A stretch of 44,031 nucleotides of DNA from Crocinitomicaceae bacterium (GCA_002713215.1 PAVO01000003.1:1-44031); one strand, 5' to 3'. Positions 1-7,008 are shown, counted from the stretch's first letter. Program-made: numbers and translations. The notes: a model not told the origin generated them from the sequence alone.

Positions 1-21
1 ATCGATTGTTAAGTTTGGTTC

Positions 22-228
22 ATGGCAGAACGAATTAATCGCATTAAAGAAATTCTTGTTATTCAAGGCGTTAGTCAAAAAGAACTAGCAGCCAAACTTG
101 GAAAGAATCCAAATACAGTTACAGCAATGTGTAATAACAAGTCTCAACCCCACTTGAAGGATTTAAAAAGGATTGCTGAGATTTTGGATGTGGATATTCG
201 GGAGTTGTTGGTACCTACGAAAGAATAG
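22..228 (+). CDS. XRE-family HTH transcriptional regulator
   Basis: A 68-aa single-domain Cro/C1-type DNA-binding protein. The helix-turn-helix is seen directly at about residues 16-45 (SQKELAAKLGKNPNTVTAM, then the recognition-helix end and LKDLKRIAEIL), followed by the usual DVDIRELL end. There is no sensor or oligomerisation domain, so it is probably a dimeric repressor or a small antitoxin-like regulator. The gene lies at the left edge and ends tail-to-tail, about 60 bases, from the CBASS-type operon on the other strand. Small XRE proteins of this kind often sit in defence islands or beside restriction genes in Bacteroidota. Whether it controls the neighbouring operon or a gene left of the window cannot be told. 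The family call is firm; the target is unknown. Confidence 0.85.
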   Translation: MAERINRIKEILVIQGVSQKELAAKLGKNPNTVTAMCNNKSQPHLKDLKRIAEILDVDIRELLVPTKE

Positions 229-286
229 ATAACAATTGTAGTCTTTTGGGGTAGATAAAAGGGGTTAAAAAAATGCCAGAAGCAAC

Positions 287-1345
287 CTACTCTATTTCAA
301 AGATCTCTGTTACTGAATTCGGTTGGTACTCATATTCCTCGATTGTCTTTCTGCATGCCCTAACTATCTGAGCTTTCTTTCTATCAGATATATCGGTCAA
401 CACATTATTGGTATTCTCTACACTACGAATAACAGCAACATCCATTTTGTCTCGAATATGTCTAAGAACCATCATAATTTTACTGGTGAACTTTTCAGGT
501 ACACTATTTCGTTGATAAGCATCTAGTACCAAATTCTGTAGTAAATGGGAATTCAATGGTATTCTATGCTTTGTCTTCCAATGCTTAAGTGCAACAACAA
601 TCTTTTTTTGTGTTTCCGTTAATCTTAAACTATTCAAGGCTTGGATGTCAGTCTTTGTATACGTTGGATTTACAGAATCATTTACATACAAATATCCAGA
701 AGTAGTGTTACTACTCTTGGATGCTGTCAGCTTGAATGGTACAAAATCAATTCTTCTTTCTTCACCCCTTAATTCAAGCAATACTCCAATCGATTTTTTT
801 TGCCCTCTAGTCCTAATAAAAGACTGCCTTCCCATTAACTGTTCTAAGGAATCTTGTAGGTGTAAGTACATCTGAGCAGTTGAAGCAAAGCTATCTGGCT
901 TAAATGGTAAGCAAATGTCAATATCAAAATTATTAGCCAATGCAGTACCATGTTCTGTAGATCCTAGCCTCATGGGTTCTCCAGATAATTTGTTTCCAAG
1001 TTTACCTTTTAACAAATAGATAAGCCTATCCGCCTTTTCGTCCAAACTCTTGTACTTTCGATTATTTTTATCTAGTCTAACTTTATCTATAATCGACAGT
1101 AGATATGCATCGGTATTTATAGGTTCTTCTAGTGAGTTCTGATAATCAGCTATTGATCCAATTGCTAACCCGCTAACACCTCCAAAGGCCGCACCTTTTA
1201 ATGTAGCTCCAGCGAGTTTCTTCCAACCGAATTTTAGATTAGGTTCATTACCTATTTTATCCAATTGCTTAAATATATTTAATAGGCCATTTCCTATTCC
1301 AAAAATCAAAGCTCCATTTCTGGCGTATTTAAGTGTTTTACTCAT
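287..1345 (-). CDS. Second CD-NTase-like nucleotidyltransferase, last gene of the CBASS operon
   Basis: A 352-aa protein with a Pol-beta/OAS-type nucleotidyltransferase core. The catalytic signature is visible: G128-S129-T130 followed by the D141-I-D143 pair, with a third acidic residue at D200 (RRIDFVPF). A helix at about 247-277 (VVALKHWKTKHRIPL) resembles the OAS-like helical subdomain of CD-NTases. The first 70 residues are unusual: a Gly/Ala-rich hydrophobic stretch at 10-27 and another at 44-65 (AGATLKGAAFGGVSGLAIG), which could be membrane-associated or a packing glycine-zipper. It starts 6 bases after the nucC stop, so it is co-transcribed and probably translationally linked. It is clearly different from CdnC of the same operon. 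Known CdnC-HORMA-TRIP13-NucC operons do not need a second NTase. It could make another nucleotide signal, act as a decoy or guard, or modify a target. The fold call is strong; the role is unknown. Confidence 0.8.
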   Translation of the reverse strand: MSKTLKYARNGALIFGIGNGLLNIFKQLDKIGNEPNLKFGWKKLAGATLKGAAFGGVSGLAIGSIADYQNSLEEPINTDAYLLSIIDKVRLDKNNRKYKSLDEKADRLIYLLKGKLGNKLSGEPMRLGSTEHGTALANNFDIDICLPFKPDSFASTAQMYLHLQDSLEQLMGRQSFIRTRGQKKSIGVLLELRGEERRIDFVPFKLTASKSSNTTSGYLYVNDSVNPTYTKTDIQALNSLRLTETQKKIVVALKHWKTKHRIPLNSHLLQNLVLDAYQRNSVPEKFTSKIMMVLRHIRDKMDVAVIRSVENTNNVLTDISDRKKAQIVRACRKTIEEYEYQPNSVTEIFEIE

Positions 1346-1351
1346 AATAGA

Positions 1352-2068
1352 CTACTTTATCCACTTTGAGTAAGCCATTATATCAATCATAGGTACGGTT
1401 CCACTAAACTGGAGTTGTGATATCAATTTAAACAAAAAATCCGTTGCGGGTTTCCCGGAATTTTGATACTCATATTTCTTCTGATTTTTGTCAAAAAAGA
1501 AATACCCGTGAGCGGCAACACAACCAAAATCAAGACCTCCCTTATTTGTCTCTAGTACATTTTTTATAGGGTCTCCAAAAGCTGGATTCCAATCACTTTC
1601 AAAACATAAAATTCCACCAATGATATCAATGGGTAGTTTCGCAGGATAAGTTCCCCCAGCATGTGGTATTGGCAAACTGGTCCTGTGTAATTTCCTAACA
1701 CTTTCTACTTTTTCCTGTGCATACTCAATAAAGCCCTTATTTACTGTTTGTTTAGCCTCGAATACCGCATAAACACTTTCAGAAGGTATAATAAGTTTTT
1801 CTTCATATTTGAAAATGAAAGGAGAGTATTGTCTGTCAAAAATTACAATATCCATTTGATCGCTAAATCTTCCATTACTGTCAACTACAAAAGCTTTTTC
1901 CGCCTGATATCGCTTTGGTAAGTAGTCTTGAAATAATTGAAGCCATATTGCCTCACTAGCATCTCCTTTAGCAACCATGTCTCCCATAGTTTTCCTTGCT
2001 ATTTCCAAGCGCTGATGAATATCATTATGTAATCCTTCCAGTAGAGTAGTTAAATTCCAGTTTGTCAT
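1352..2068 (-). CDS. nucC: NucC, cyclic-trinucleotide-activated DNA endonuclease (CBASS effector)
   Basis: A 238-aa restriction-endonuclease-like effector. In this family a homotrimeric nuclease binds cyclic tri-AMP, pairs into hexamers and degrades double-stranded DNA, killing the infected cell. The PD-(D/E)XK residues are visible as D73 (FSDQMDIVIFD) and E104-x-K106 (AVFEAKQ), at the spacing I recall for the Escherichia coli enzyme. The long block LHRTSLPIPHAGGTYPAK and the C-terminal QLQFSGTVPMIDI also match my memory of that protein closely. Length is normal and no catalytic residue is missing. It begins one base after the cap6 stop (TAG-T-ATG), so the two are translationally coupled. Its position after CdnC, HORMA and TRIP13 genes fits the type III CBASS order. 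The identification is from remembered sequence, not a search. Confidence 0.95.
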   Translation of the reverse strand: MTNWNLTTLLEGLHNDIHQRLEIARKTMGDMVAKGDASEAIWLQLFQDYLPKRYQAEKAFVVDSNGRFSDQMDIVIFDRQYSPFIFKYEEKLIIPSESVYAVFEAKQTVNKGFIEYAQEKVESVRKLHRTSLPIPHAGGTYPAKLPIDIIGGILCFESDWNPAFGDPIKNVLETNKGGLDFGCVAAHGYFFFDKNQKKYEYQNSGKPATDFLFKLISQLQFSGTVPMIDIMAYSKWIK

Positions 2069-2069
2069 A

Positions 2070-3005
2070 CTATTTTTCTTTAAATATTGGTGTTGGTATC
2101 ATTTCTCCAGCTATTCGTTTTGCCTCTTCCCCAGAAACGGCCTCACTTGGATAGGCATTTAGAATGATACTTGGAATCAATCTTTGTAACAGATCAGAGT
2201 ATGTAAATCCATAATCGCGTCCACCCTTTGCACCAGTCAATTCCACAAGCTGTTTAATATCATTTTCAGTAATTTCTAACTCTCTCAAAGGAGCTTCTAA
2301 TACTTTATATCTTTGATCTTCGTTCGGTCGTTTGAAATAGAAAACTTCTGCGGCTCTCCTTTTGACAGCTGGGTCCAGTGCCCCTGGTCTATTAGTACAC
2401 ATTATAACTGCAGCAGGTAATTTTCCATTTCCAAGACTATCAATACCTCGGATAAAAGCATTAACACCTGATTTGTCCTCATGATGCATCTGAGCATTTT
2501 CGCGTGATTGCGCTAACGCATCTGCTTCATCAACTAACAAGATAACGGCTCCTCTGGATTTGCCAGTTTCATCTTTCAGTTTTTTAGCTCTTTCAAGTGT
2601 ATATTCAAACGCTTTTGAAATAAGCTTAGTCATTTGCCCAACTTTTCCATCACCTCTGGTCGAAAGGCTCAGAGGCAATAACGTGATATTAATATCTTCT
2701 TGTCTGGCCACTGCATCACCAATAGTCATTGCCAATTCAGTTTTACCAGAGCCAACATCACCTGCCATTACAATCAAAGGAGGTCTCCTAAGTACAATAT
2801 CTCTCACACTTTGCGCCCCCTTATGATATTTATCTATCCAACCTGACAAGCCCTCAGGATTCACTAACAATCCTAATGTTTTAGTTAGTTGTTCCTTTTG
2901 TGCATCCAATCCTACCAATCGTGTCAACCGATCGCGGTAATCCACATCCGGGTAATCAATCGCCTGTTCAAACAATTCTTCAAAACTGATATTATCCCCC
3001 ATCAT
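2070..3005 (-). CDS. cap6: Cap6, TRIP13/Pch2-like AAA+ ATPase of type III CBASS
   Basis: A 311-aa AAA+ remodeller. In type III CBASS it pulls apart the closed HORMA-peptide complex and so switches off CdnC after the signal is gone. The nucleotide site is seen in full: Walker A GDVGSGKT at residues 82-89, Walker B ILLVDEAD at about 155-162, sensor-1 asparagine N205 (CTNRPGALDP), and the paired arginines R216-R217 that supply the arginine finger. The length fits a single-ring TRIP13-type protein without the large N-terminal domain of Cdc48-like ATPases. The ATG overlaps the cap7 stop by one base (TAATG), which is typical translational coupling. A second ATG directly follows, so the start could be one codon later. 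Confidence 0.92.
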   Translation of the reverse strand: MMGDNISFEELFEQAIDYPDVDYRDRLTRLVGLDAQKEQLTKTLGLLVNPEGLSGWIDKYHKGAQSVRDIVLRRPPLIVMAGDVGSGKTELAMTIGDAVARQEDINITLLPLSLSTRGDGKVGQMTKLISKAFEYTLERAKKLKDETGKSRGAVILLVDEADALAQSRENAQMHHEDKSGVNAFIRGIDSLGNGKLPAAVIMCTNRPGALDPAVKRRAAEVFYFKRPNEDQRYKVLEAPLRELEITENDIKQLVELTGAKGGRDYGFTYSDLLQRLIPSIILNAYPSEAVSGEEAKRIAGEMIPTPIFKEK

Positions 3006-3520
3006 TAATAGCTTTTAACTGTTGATCTAACGACTGCTCTCGCTCCTGCCGCATAAGTTTTATCCTGACTTAGATAGCCATTTACTCCAGGCTCATTCGC
3101 ACTACCTCTTTGAAATGGCAGACCTTCTTCAAAAGTTTCTCGTTCTGCCGAAGTCAGCTTCCACCACTCGTTGTTATAAGTTAGATACGAATAAAAACTA
3201 GCACCAGAAATATCAGCTCCAGGTTTGATCCGTCCGGGATCGTCATCTGTAGAAGTAAATCCTCCAAGGTCTTTGGCTTCAAAATGTAAGGATGGTTCAA
3301 TCCACTCATCATTCTTTTGAAAGCCATATGATACCTTTTTCAAGTACCCTTGTTTCAGGAATTGCACTATTTCTTCCTCGTAACCCTGAATTGCACTATC
3401 TGAGGGATAACCATAAAAACGTTGCATGCGTTTTAAATCGGTCGCAACTTTTACCGCTATTTTTCTTGCATGTGTGATAGTAAATGACTGCGATTCTGAA
3501 CTTGTATAACTTGAACTCAT
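3005..3520 (-). CDS. cap7: Cap7, bacterial HORMA-domain protein of type III CBASS
   Basis: A 171-aa HORMA protein. In the family it senses a peptide from a phage or damaged protein, closes its C-terminal safety belt around it, and in that state binds and activates the CD-NTase. The sequence agrees closely with my memory of the E. coli CdnC-linked HORMA protein, with shared blocks such as KVATDLKRMQRFYGYPSD, YGFQKNDEWIEPSL, GADISGASFYSYLTY and the end NGYLSQDKTYAAGARA. The last part is the expected safety-belt region. It lies 5 bases after cdnC and overlaps cap6 by one base, so stoichiometry is probably set by coupled translation. Only one HORMA gene is present; some operons have two (Cap7 and Cap8). 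Opposite-strand open frames here are shadows. Confidence 0.93.
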   Translation of the reverse strand: MSSSYTSSESQSFTITHARKIAVKVATDLKRMQRFYGYPSDSAIQGYEEEIVQFLKQGYLKKVSYGFQKNDEWIEPSLHFEAKDLGGFTSTDDDPGRIKPGADISGASFYSYLTYNNEWWKLTSAERETFEEGLPFQRGSANEPGVNGYLSQDKTYAAGARAVVRSTVKSY

Positions 3521-3525
3521 AATAA

Positions 3526-4491
3526 TTATATTTGAAATGTTGGCCCAAAGACCTTTTGCCAGTAGTAAACCGTATCCTGCTTAGTAGTTGCTGCAAGAGC
3601 AGCATCAATAGCATCACCAGCATCCAGAGCAGCATCAACAATAGCTTCAGCTTGTTGCCTTGTATACAACATTGCTGCATTATTTTTCTCATTAACCGGA
3701 TCAATGATCTTAATTCGTTCAGTATGTATTGGGATTTTTGATTTAGAATAGTAATCAGTGAAATAAACCAATTCTTCTAAATTACTTTCCGCAACATAGG
3801 TAAAGAAGTGTTGTAAAGCTTCTGGGTAATCACTGAAACCTTTGCCCTCATCTAATAGTTTGGCCATAATTAATTCGACCATGAAAGACTTAAACCTAAA
3901 ACCACTTCTTTCAGTTTTCATGTTTCTAACCCAATATTTAGCTAATCGGATCACTTGTGCAAAATGTTGGTTTTGCTTCTGTTTTCTTGTTCTTATGAAC
4001 TCTAAGTGTCTAGGAATACATGTCTCTAATAATGAACCATCATCCTGGCTTACTAGGTTTCCGTACCAATCAGGATCATCATCGTATAAAATAGGTACTA
4101 CATCTATATCCAGCCCTGTTCCTTTAAAAGAAACCGTTACACAATAAGTCTTTGGCTGTACTTGATCTGGACTAAAATTTGGAAATGCTGTTCTCAAACG
4201 TTCGGTTATGTAATCAAGTAGTTTGCCTATTTCTCTTGGAACATCCGGACCACTAACATAGCAGGCCATATCAATATCGTTTAATGATTTTAAGGAAGTA
4301 CCCTTTGCCAGACTTCCTGACAGGATAATTTTTCTTAGCGAAAAATCTGGATGTTCCGACAAATAGTTTTCCAACTTTTCTTTAACTCTCCTCGCCTGTC
4401 CACGATATTCGTCTGCCTTTGTTTTAGGAAGATTCACCTTATCCAGAGCAAACCGCGCTATATCTTTATGGTTTACATGTTCTCTTGCCAT
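3526..4491 (-). CDS. cdnC: CdnC, CD-NTase signal synthase of type III CBASS
   Basis: A 321-aa cGAS/DncV-like nucleotidyltransferase. Relatives in this clade make cyclic tri-adenylate when bound to peptide-loaded HORMA protein and DNA. The active site is visible: GS at residues 59-60 (ILSGSLAKGTSLKSLNDIDM), the metal-binding pair D72 and D74, and the third aspartate D130 (GLDIDVVPI). The helical C-terminal half contains VIRLAKYWVRN and RFKSFMVELIMAKLL, which is the OAS-like subdomain. Length is normal. The stop is 5 bases before cap7; a small ORF lies 15 bases upstream. The product of this enzyme should match the NucC allosteric pocket, which favours cyclic AAA. That chemistry is inferred from the family and from pairing with NucC. 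Confidence 0.93.
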   Translation of the reverse strand: MAREHVNHKDIARFALDKVNLPKTKADEYRGQARRVKEKLENYLSEHPDFSLRKIILSGSLAKGTSLKSLNDIDMACYVSGPDVPREIGKLLDYITERLRTAFPNFSPDQVQPKTYCVTVSFKGTGLDIDVVPILYDDDPDWYGNLVSQDDGSLLETCIPRHLEFIRTRKQKQNQHFAQVIRLAKYWVRNMKTERSGFRFKSFMVELIMAKLLDEGKGFSDYPEALQHFFTYVAESNLEELVYFTDYYSKSKIPIHTERIKIIDPVNEKNNAAMLYTRQQAEAIVDAALDAGDAIDAALAATTKQDTVYYWQKVFGPTFQI

Positions 4492-4506
4492 ACTTTACTT
4501 TTTTTA

Positions 4507-4767
4507 CTACTCCATTGTATATGTCTTCCATGGGATTCTCCTTGAGTCAACATTTGCCAAGAAATTCACAATATCTGTTCTACCATGGTAATTCGATCTT
4601 CCTCTTCCGTTTTGCGCCATAAGAATAACTGGCATTCCCGGAAAAACTGTGGAAAAACTATTTCGGGTATTTTCTCTTGTAGTAGAAGAATTCAATACCG
4701 TTGGTTTTACTACTACAATTGCAAAAGTTACTCCCTGCTCTTTAACTACTGCTCCGTCAAATCTCAT
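4507..4767 (-). CDS. Small unrecognised protein at the head of the CBASS operon
   Basis: An 86-aa ORF on the same strand as cdnC, ending 15 bases before it, so it would be the first cistron. I do not recognise a family. It reads like a compact alpha/beta protein: a hydrophobic strand VTFAIVVVKPTVL, a polar stretch, a second strand MPVILMAQNGRG, then a helix DIVNFLANV and an aromatic end IPWKTYT. There is no signal peptide or membrane segment and no cysteine. The reading frame is kept open up to the operon's promoter region and no other frame there fits as well. It could be a regulator, an inhibitor that keeps the system quiet, a HORMA ligand, or an unrelated passenger. Coding status is likely but not certain. 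Confidence 0.65.
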   Translation of the reverse strand: MRFDGAVVKEQGVTFAIVVVKPTVLNSSTTRENTRNSFSTVFPGMPVILMAQNGRGRSNYHGRTDIVNFLANVDSRRIPWKTYTME

Positions 4768-4817
4768 ATCTCAATGTACTTAGTTAATAATCAATATTTT
4801 ACTCATTTATCATGCCT

Positions 4818-4831
4818 CAACAAGTTTGTTG
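4818..4831. promoter_or_regulatory. Inverted repeat in the divergent CBASS/sigma control region
   Basis: Perfect 6-base arms CAACAA and TTGTTG separated by GT. It lies 51 bases upstream of the first minus-strand gene start, where an operator or promoter element for the CBASS operon is expected. No regulator can be assigned. Confidence 0.35.
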
Positions 4832-4909
4832 TCATCTTGTCACAATTTTTAACCAGATATGACTTATCTTGCTGTTCGACAAGAATAAATGCTGTCACTT
4901 TTAAGGAAT

Positions 4910-4926
4910 TTACCATGTGATGGTAA
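4910..4926. promoter_or_regulatory. Inverted repeat TTACCAT-GTG-ATGGTAA between the divergent operons
   Basis: Perfect 7-base arms with a 3-base centre, 38 bases upstream of the sigma-like gene start. The size and symmetry fit a dimeric repressor site such as that of an XRE protein. Which protein binds is not visible from sequence. Confidence 0.4.
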
Positions 4927-4953
4927 TTTTTTTTGATTTAGTAGCATTTTATA

Positions 4954-4965
4954 ATGTTGCAACAT
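4954..4965. promoter_or_regulatory. 12-base palindrome overlapping the start codon of the sigma-like gene
   Basis: ATGTTGCAACAT is a perfect palindrome whose last two bases are the first two bases of the start codon at 4964. A TAATGTTG sequence at 4952-4959 is one mismatch from the Bacteroidota -7 box TAnnTTTG, so the transcript may start almost at the ATG. This would suit direct repression by a bound protein, but the promoter call is weak. Confidence 0.35.
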
Positions 4966-5566
4966 GGAAGAAACCAAGACAATTGCATCTAATGAGCTCT
5001 TGATGGAGCAGCTTCAGAACCGAGATTGGGATCAATTTTGGCTTAGACTGATGGGGCGATGCTTTTGGTTGTTGCGTAAGCGATATACAGTAAAATGGGG
5101 CAATGATGAGGTTAAGAATTTTTCACGAAAGGCAATTGGAGAAGTAATTAACAAGATTTTCATTGAAAAGAAACGTAATTGGAACATTGACCGATATCCA
5201 GATTTTGAAGAATTTATTGTAGGAGTTATCGATAGCCATGTAAATAACACCCTGAACAAAGAAGACAAGGACTTTACAGTTGGTGACAACGAGTTTTTAC
5301 TTGATGAAAACGGCGAATCAGAACCTGATGCTCAAGAAATTGTAATAACGCAAGAACTAAGAAATCAAATCTATGATGAGTTAGATGTATCGGGTGCAGA
5401 TGATGACGAGCTACTCATATTTGAATGCTTAGCGGACGGCATGAATAAACCAGATGATATCAAAAATGAACTTGGTATGAGTGATGAGGATTTTCACAAT
5501 GCTTGGAGAAGATTCAAAAGGAAAAGAAAAACGATTCAAAAAAAATTGGGAGCATATGGATACTAA
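4964..5566 (+). CDS. Sigma-70-like (ECF-type) DNA-binding protein, first gene of a regulatory cassette
   Basis: A 200-aa protein with the two-part layout of a small sigma factor. Residues about 23-100 look like a diverged region 2, with an early aromatic/basic helix (FWLRLMGRCFWLLRKRY) and a late helix RYPDFEEFIVGVIDSHVNN that resembles the conserved tail of region 2. An acidic linker follows. Residues about 147-195 look like region 4: LLIFECLADGMNKPDDI, then a helix-turn-helix ending WRRFKRKRKTIQKKL. The match is by pattern only; the core-binding motif is weak, so it might be a sigma-derived regulator rather than a working sigma. It is transcribed divergently from the CBASS operon. The next gene overlaps it by 11 bases, and a metallopeptidase gene follows, so the three form one operon. 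Confidence 0.65.
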   Translation: MEETKTIASNELLMEQLQNRDWDQFWLRLMGRCFWLLRKRYTVKWGNDEVKNFSRKAIGEVINKIFIEKKRNWNIDRYPDFEEFIVGVIDSHVNNTLNKEDKDFTVGDNEFLLDENGESEPDAQEIVITQELRNQIYDELDVSGADDDELLIFECLADGMNKPDDIKNELGMSDEDFHNAWRRFKRKRKTIQKKLGAYGY

Positions 5567-5966
5567 TAAAAATAAGAAGACTATTCTGGATTTATTGGAT
5601 GATGTTGAATTTGAGTTGTTGCAGAAGGACACAGAATATGCCAAGCAGTTCTTAAAAGAAGAAGGTCTAGACACTAAAGAGGAAGAAGTGTTTGCGATAC
5701 AATACATGAAAAAGATTCAGTTTATGGCTAAAGCAGTATCCAGCAAAAAACGTGATAGTGCATTAGTGGAAAAGGCTATGGAACGGATAAAGAAAGCTAT
5801 TGCGGAAAATACTTCTCAGGTAACAGAAACTCTTATGGCTTTGCTTCAAGAGAAAACACCTTCTATTCAATATCGAAAATTAGAAAATTGGTCAGATGAT
5901 GAGATTAGGGATGTTTTGGAAGATGTTGACTTGATAGCATTAATGGAAGAATTAGATCAAGAATGA
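5556..5966 (+). CDS. Small acidic helical protein between sigma-like and metallopeptidase genes
   Basis: A 136-aa protein. I chose the ATG at 5556 (MDTNKNKKTILDLLDDV) because the longer frame from 5481 lies inside the sigma-like gene. It overlaps that gene by 11 bases and ends 4 bases before the peptidase gene. No family is recognised. It is rich in Glu, Asp and Lys, almost all predicted helix, without cysteine, signal peptide or membrane span. The end NWSDDEIRDVLEDVDLIALMEEL is strongly acidic. Position between a sigma-like protein and an ImmA/IrrE peptidase suggests an anti-sigma or inhibitor that could be the peptidase's substrate. This is inference from gene order alone. Confidence 0.7.
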   Translation: MDTNKNKKTILDLLDDVEFELLQKDTEYAKQFLKEEGLDTKEEEVFAIQYMKKIQFMAKAVSSKKRDSALVEKAMERIKKAIAENTSQVTETLMALLQEKTPSIQYRKLENWSDDEIRDVLEDVDLIALMEELDQE

Positions 5967-5970
5967 TTAA

Positions 5971-6753
5971 ATGTCAAAAGGGAAACGAGCAGCACAAAGG
6001 TTAATGTTGGAATGTGGTATTGAAGATCCCACCGAGTTTCCGTTGGATTTGATTGTATATGGTAGAGGAGCAACGCTGGTCGAAAAACCTTTAAGTAACT
6101 CAGAAGGTCGGATTGTTTTTGGCAAATCAAAAGCAATAATTACTGTCAATTCTGACATCTCTTATGCTGGCAAAAAAAGGTTTGTTATTGCACATGAACT
6201 TGGTCATTTTGAGATGCACCGTAATTTAGTTCCAGTGCATCATGACACAGATGCGACATTAGAATACTTTAAAAATGGCCATCAAGAGACTGAGGCTAAC
6301 GAATTTGCATCAGAATTATTAATGCCAGAACAGCTATTTAGAAAAGAATGTGAAGGTGAAAAATTCAGTCCTGATCTTTTAAGGTCTTTAGCGGATCGAT
6401 TCCAAACAAGTGTAACTTCAGTAGCTTATAAATATTTTGAATTAGGAGATCATCCTGTGTGTCTTTTCTACTCTCATAACAACATAGTGAAATACTGGAA
6501 GCGACCGGATGGATTTGCTCATTTCATTAACGATCGAACTAAATTGACCCCTCCGGAAGATTCGGTTGCCGCTGAGTTTTTTAATGAACAAAAGATATAT
6601 AGAAAAGAACATAGTAAACAACAGGTTTGGAAATCAACATGGTTTGAACTGAAACATTGGGAGAGTGACAATGATTTCAAATTCTACGAATACTGCATCA
6701 TAACCCCTGCATATAATACAGTTCTAAGTATAGTCTGGGAAGAATTGAATTAA
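5971..6753 (+). CDS. ImmA/IrrE-family zinc metallopeptidase
   Basis: A 260-aa protein of the COG2856 type. The zinc motif HELGH is at residues 75-79 (FVIAHELGHFEMH), and the third ligand should be a glutamate in ETEANEFASELLMP (E106 or E108). The family cleaves repressors or anti-regulators: ImmA cuts ImmR, IrrE cuts DdrO, and CapP cuts CapH upstream of some CBASS operons. No N-terminal HTH is fused, so the DNA-binding partner is a separate protein. The part after residue 145 (CLFYSHNNIVKYWKRPDGF) is likely a sensor-like domain. It is the last gene of the three-gene cassette divergent from CBASS. A role in relieving control of the cassette or of CBASS is likely but not proven. Confidence 0.88.
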   Translation: MSKGKRAAQRLMLECGIEDPTEFPLDLIVYGRGATLVEKPLSNSEGRIVFGKSKAIITVNSDISYAGKKRFVIAHELGHFEMHRNLVPVHHDTDATLEYFKNGHQETEANEFASELLMPEQLFRKECEGEKFSPDLLRSLADRFQTSVTSVAYKYFELGDHPVCLFYSHNNIVKYWKRPDGFAHFINDRTKLTPPEDSVAAEFFNEQKIYRKEHSKQQVWKSTWFELKHWESDNDFKFYEYCIITPAYNTVLSIVWEELN

Positions 6754-6791
6754 TCTGTTTAAAAGAATTAGGCAAAGCTTAGTTACTTGTG

Positions 6792-6872
6792 GCGTGCCCT
6801 TTCAGGTCGGGCTATTCGCTACTACTCCTCGCCCCTATTGGTCTCCGGGGTAACCGCTGCTATCCCTCACGC
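6792..6872. repeat. Probable interspersed structured repeat (GCGTG ... CACGC)
   Basis: Seen directly: outer arms GCGTG/CACGC and two inner GC stem pairs in an otherwise AT-rich stretch. Only one copy occurs in this window, so the repeat nature rests on an uncertain recollection of similar sequences in Flavobacteriia genomes. It marks the border between the defence island and the housekeeping-type operon. Confidence 0.35.
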
Positions 6873-7008
6873 GCTTAAATGAAAACTTCCTTTGGTCGTT
6901 TACATTTTTCGCCAATAAGCTGTAAGCAATATTTCAATTTCCTCCTCACGTCGTAAATATGAAAACTTGCTTGAAATGTTTAAGAAAAAACCCAATCCGG
7001 CTAGCGAG

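Noticed and set aside
3396-3704. 102-aa open frame bridging cap7 and cdnC on the minus strand
   Set aside because: Different frame of two well-supported CBASS genes; low-complexity sequence rich in Leu and Met.
5481-5555. Earlier start for the small helical gene
   Set aside because: It would add 25 residues lying inside the sigma-like gene; the ATG at 5556 gives the usual short overlap.
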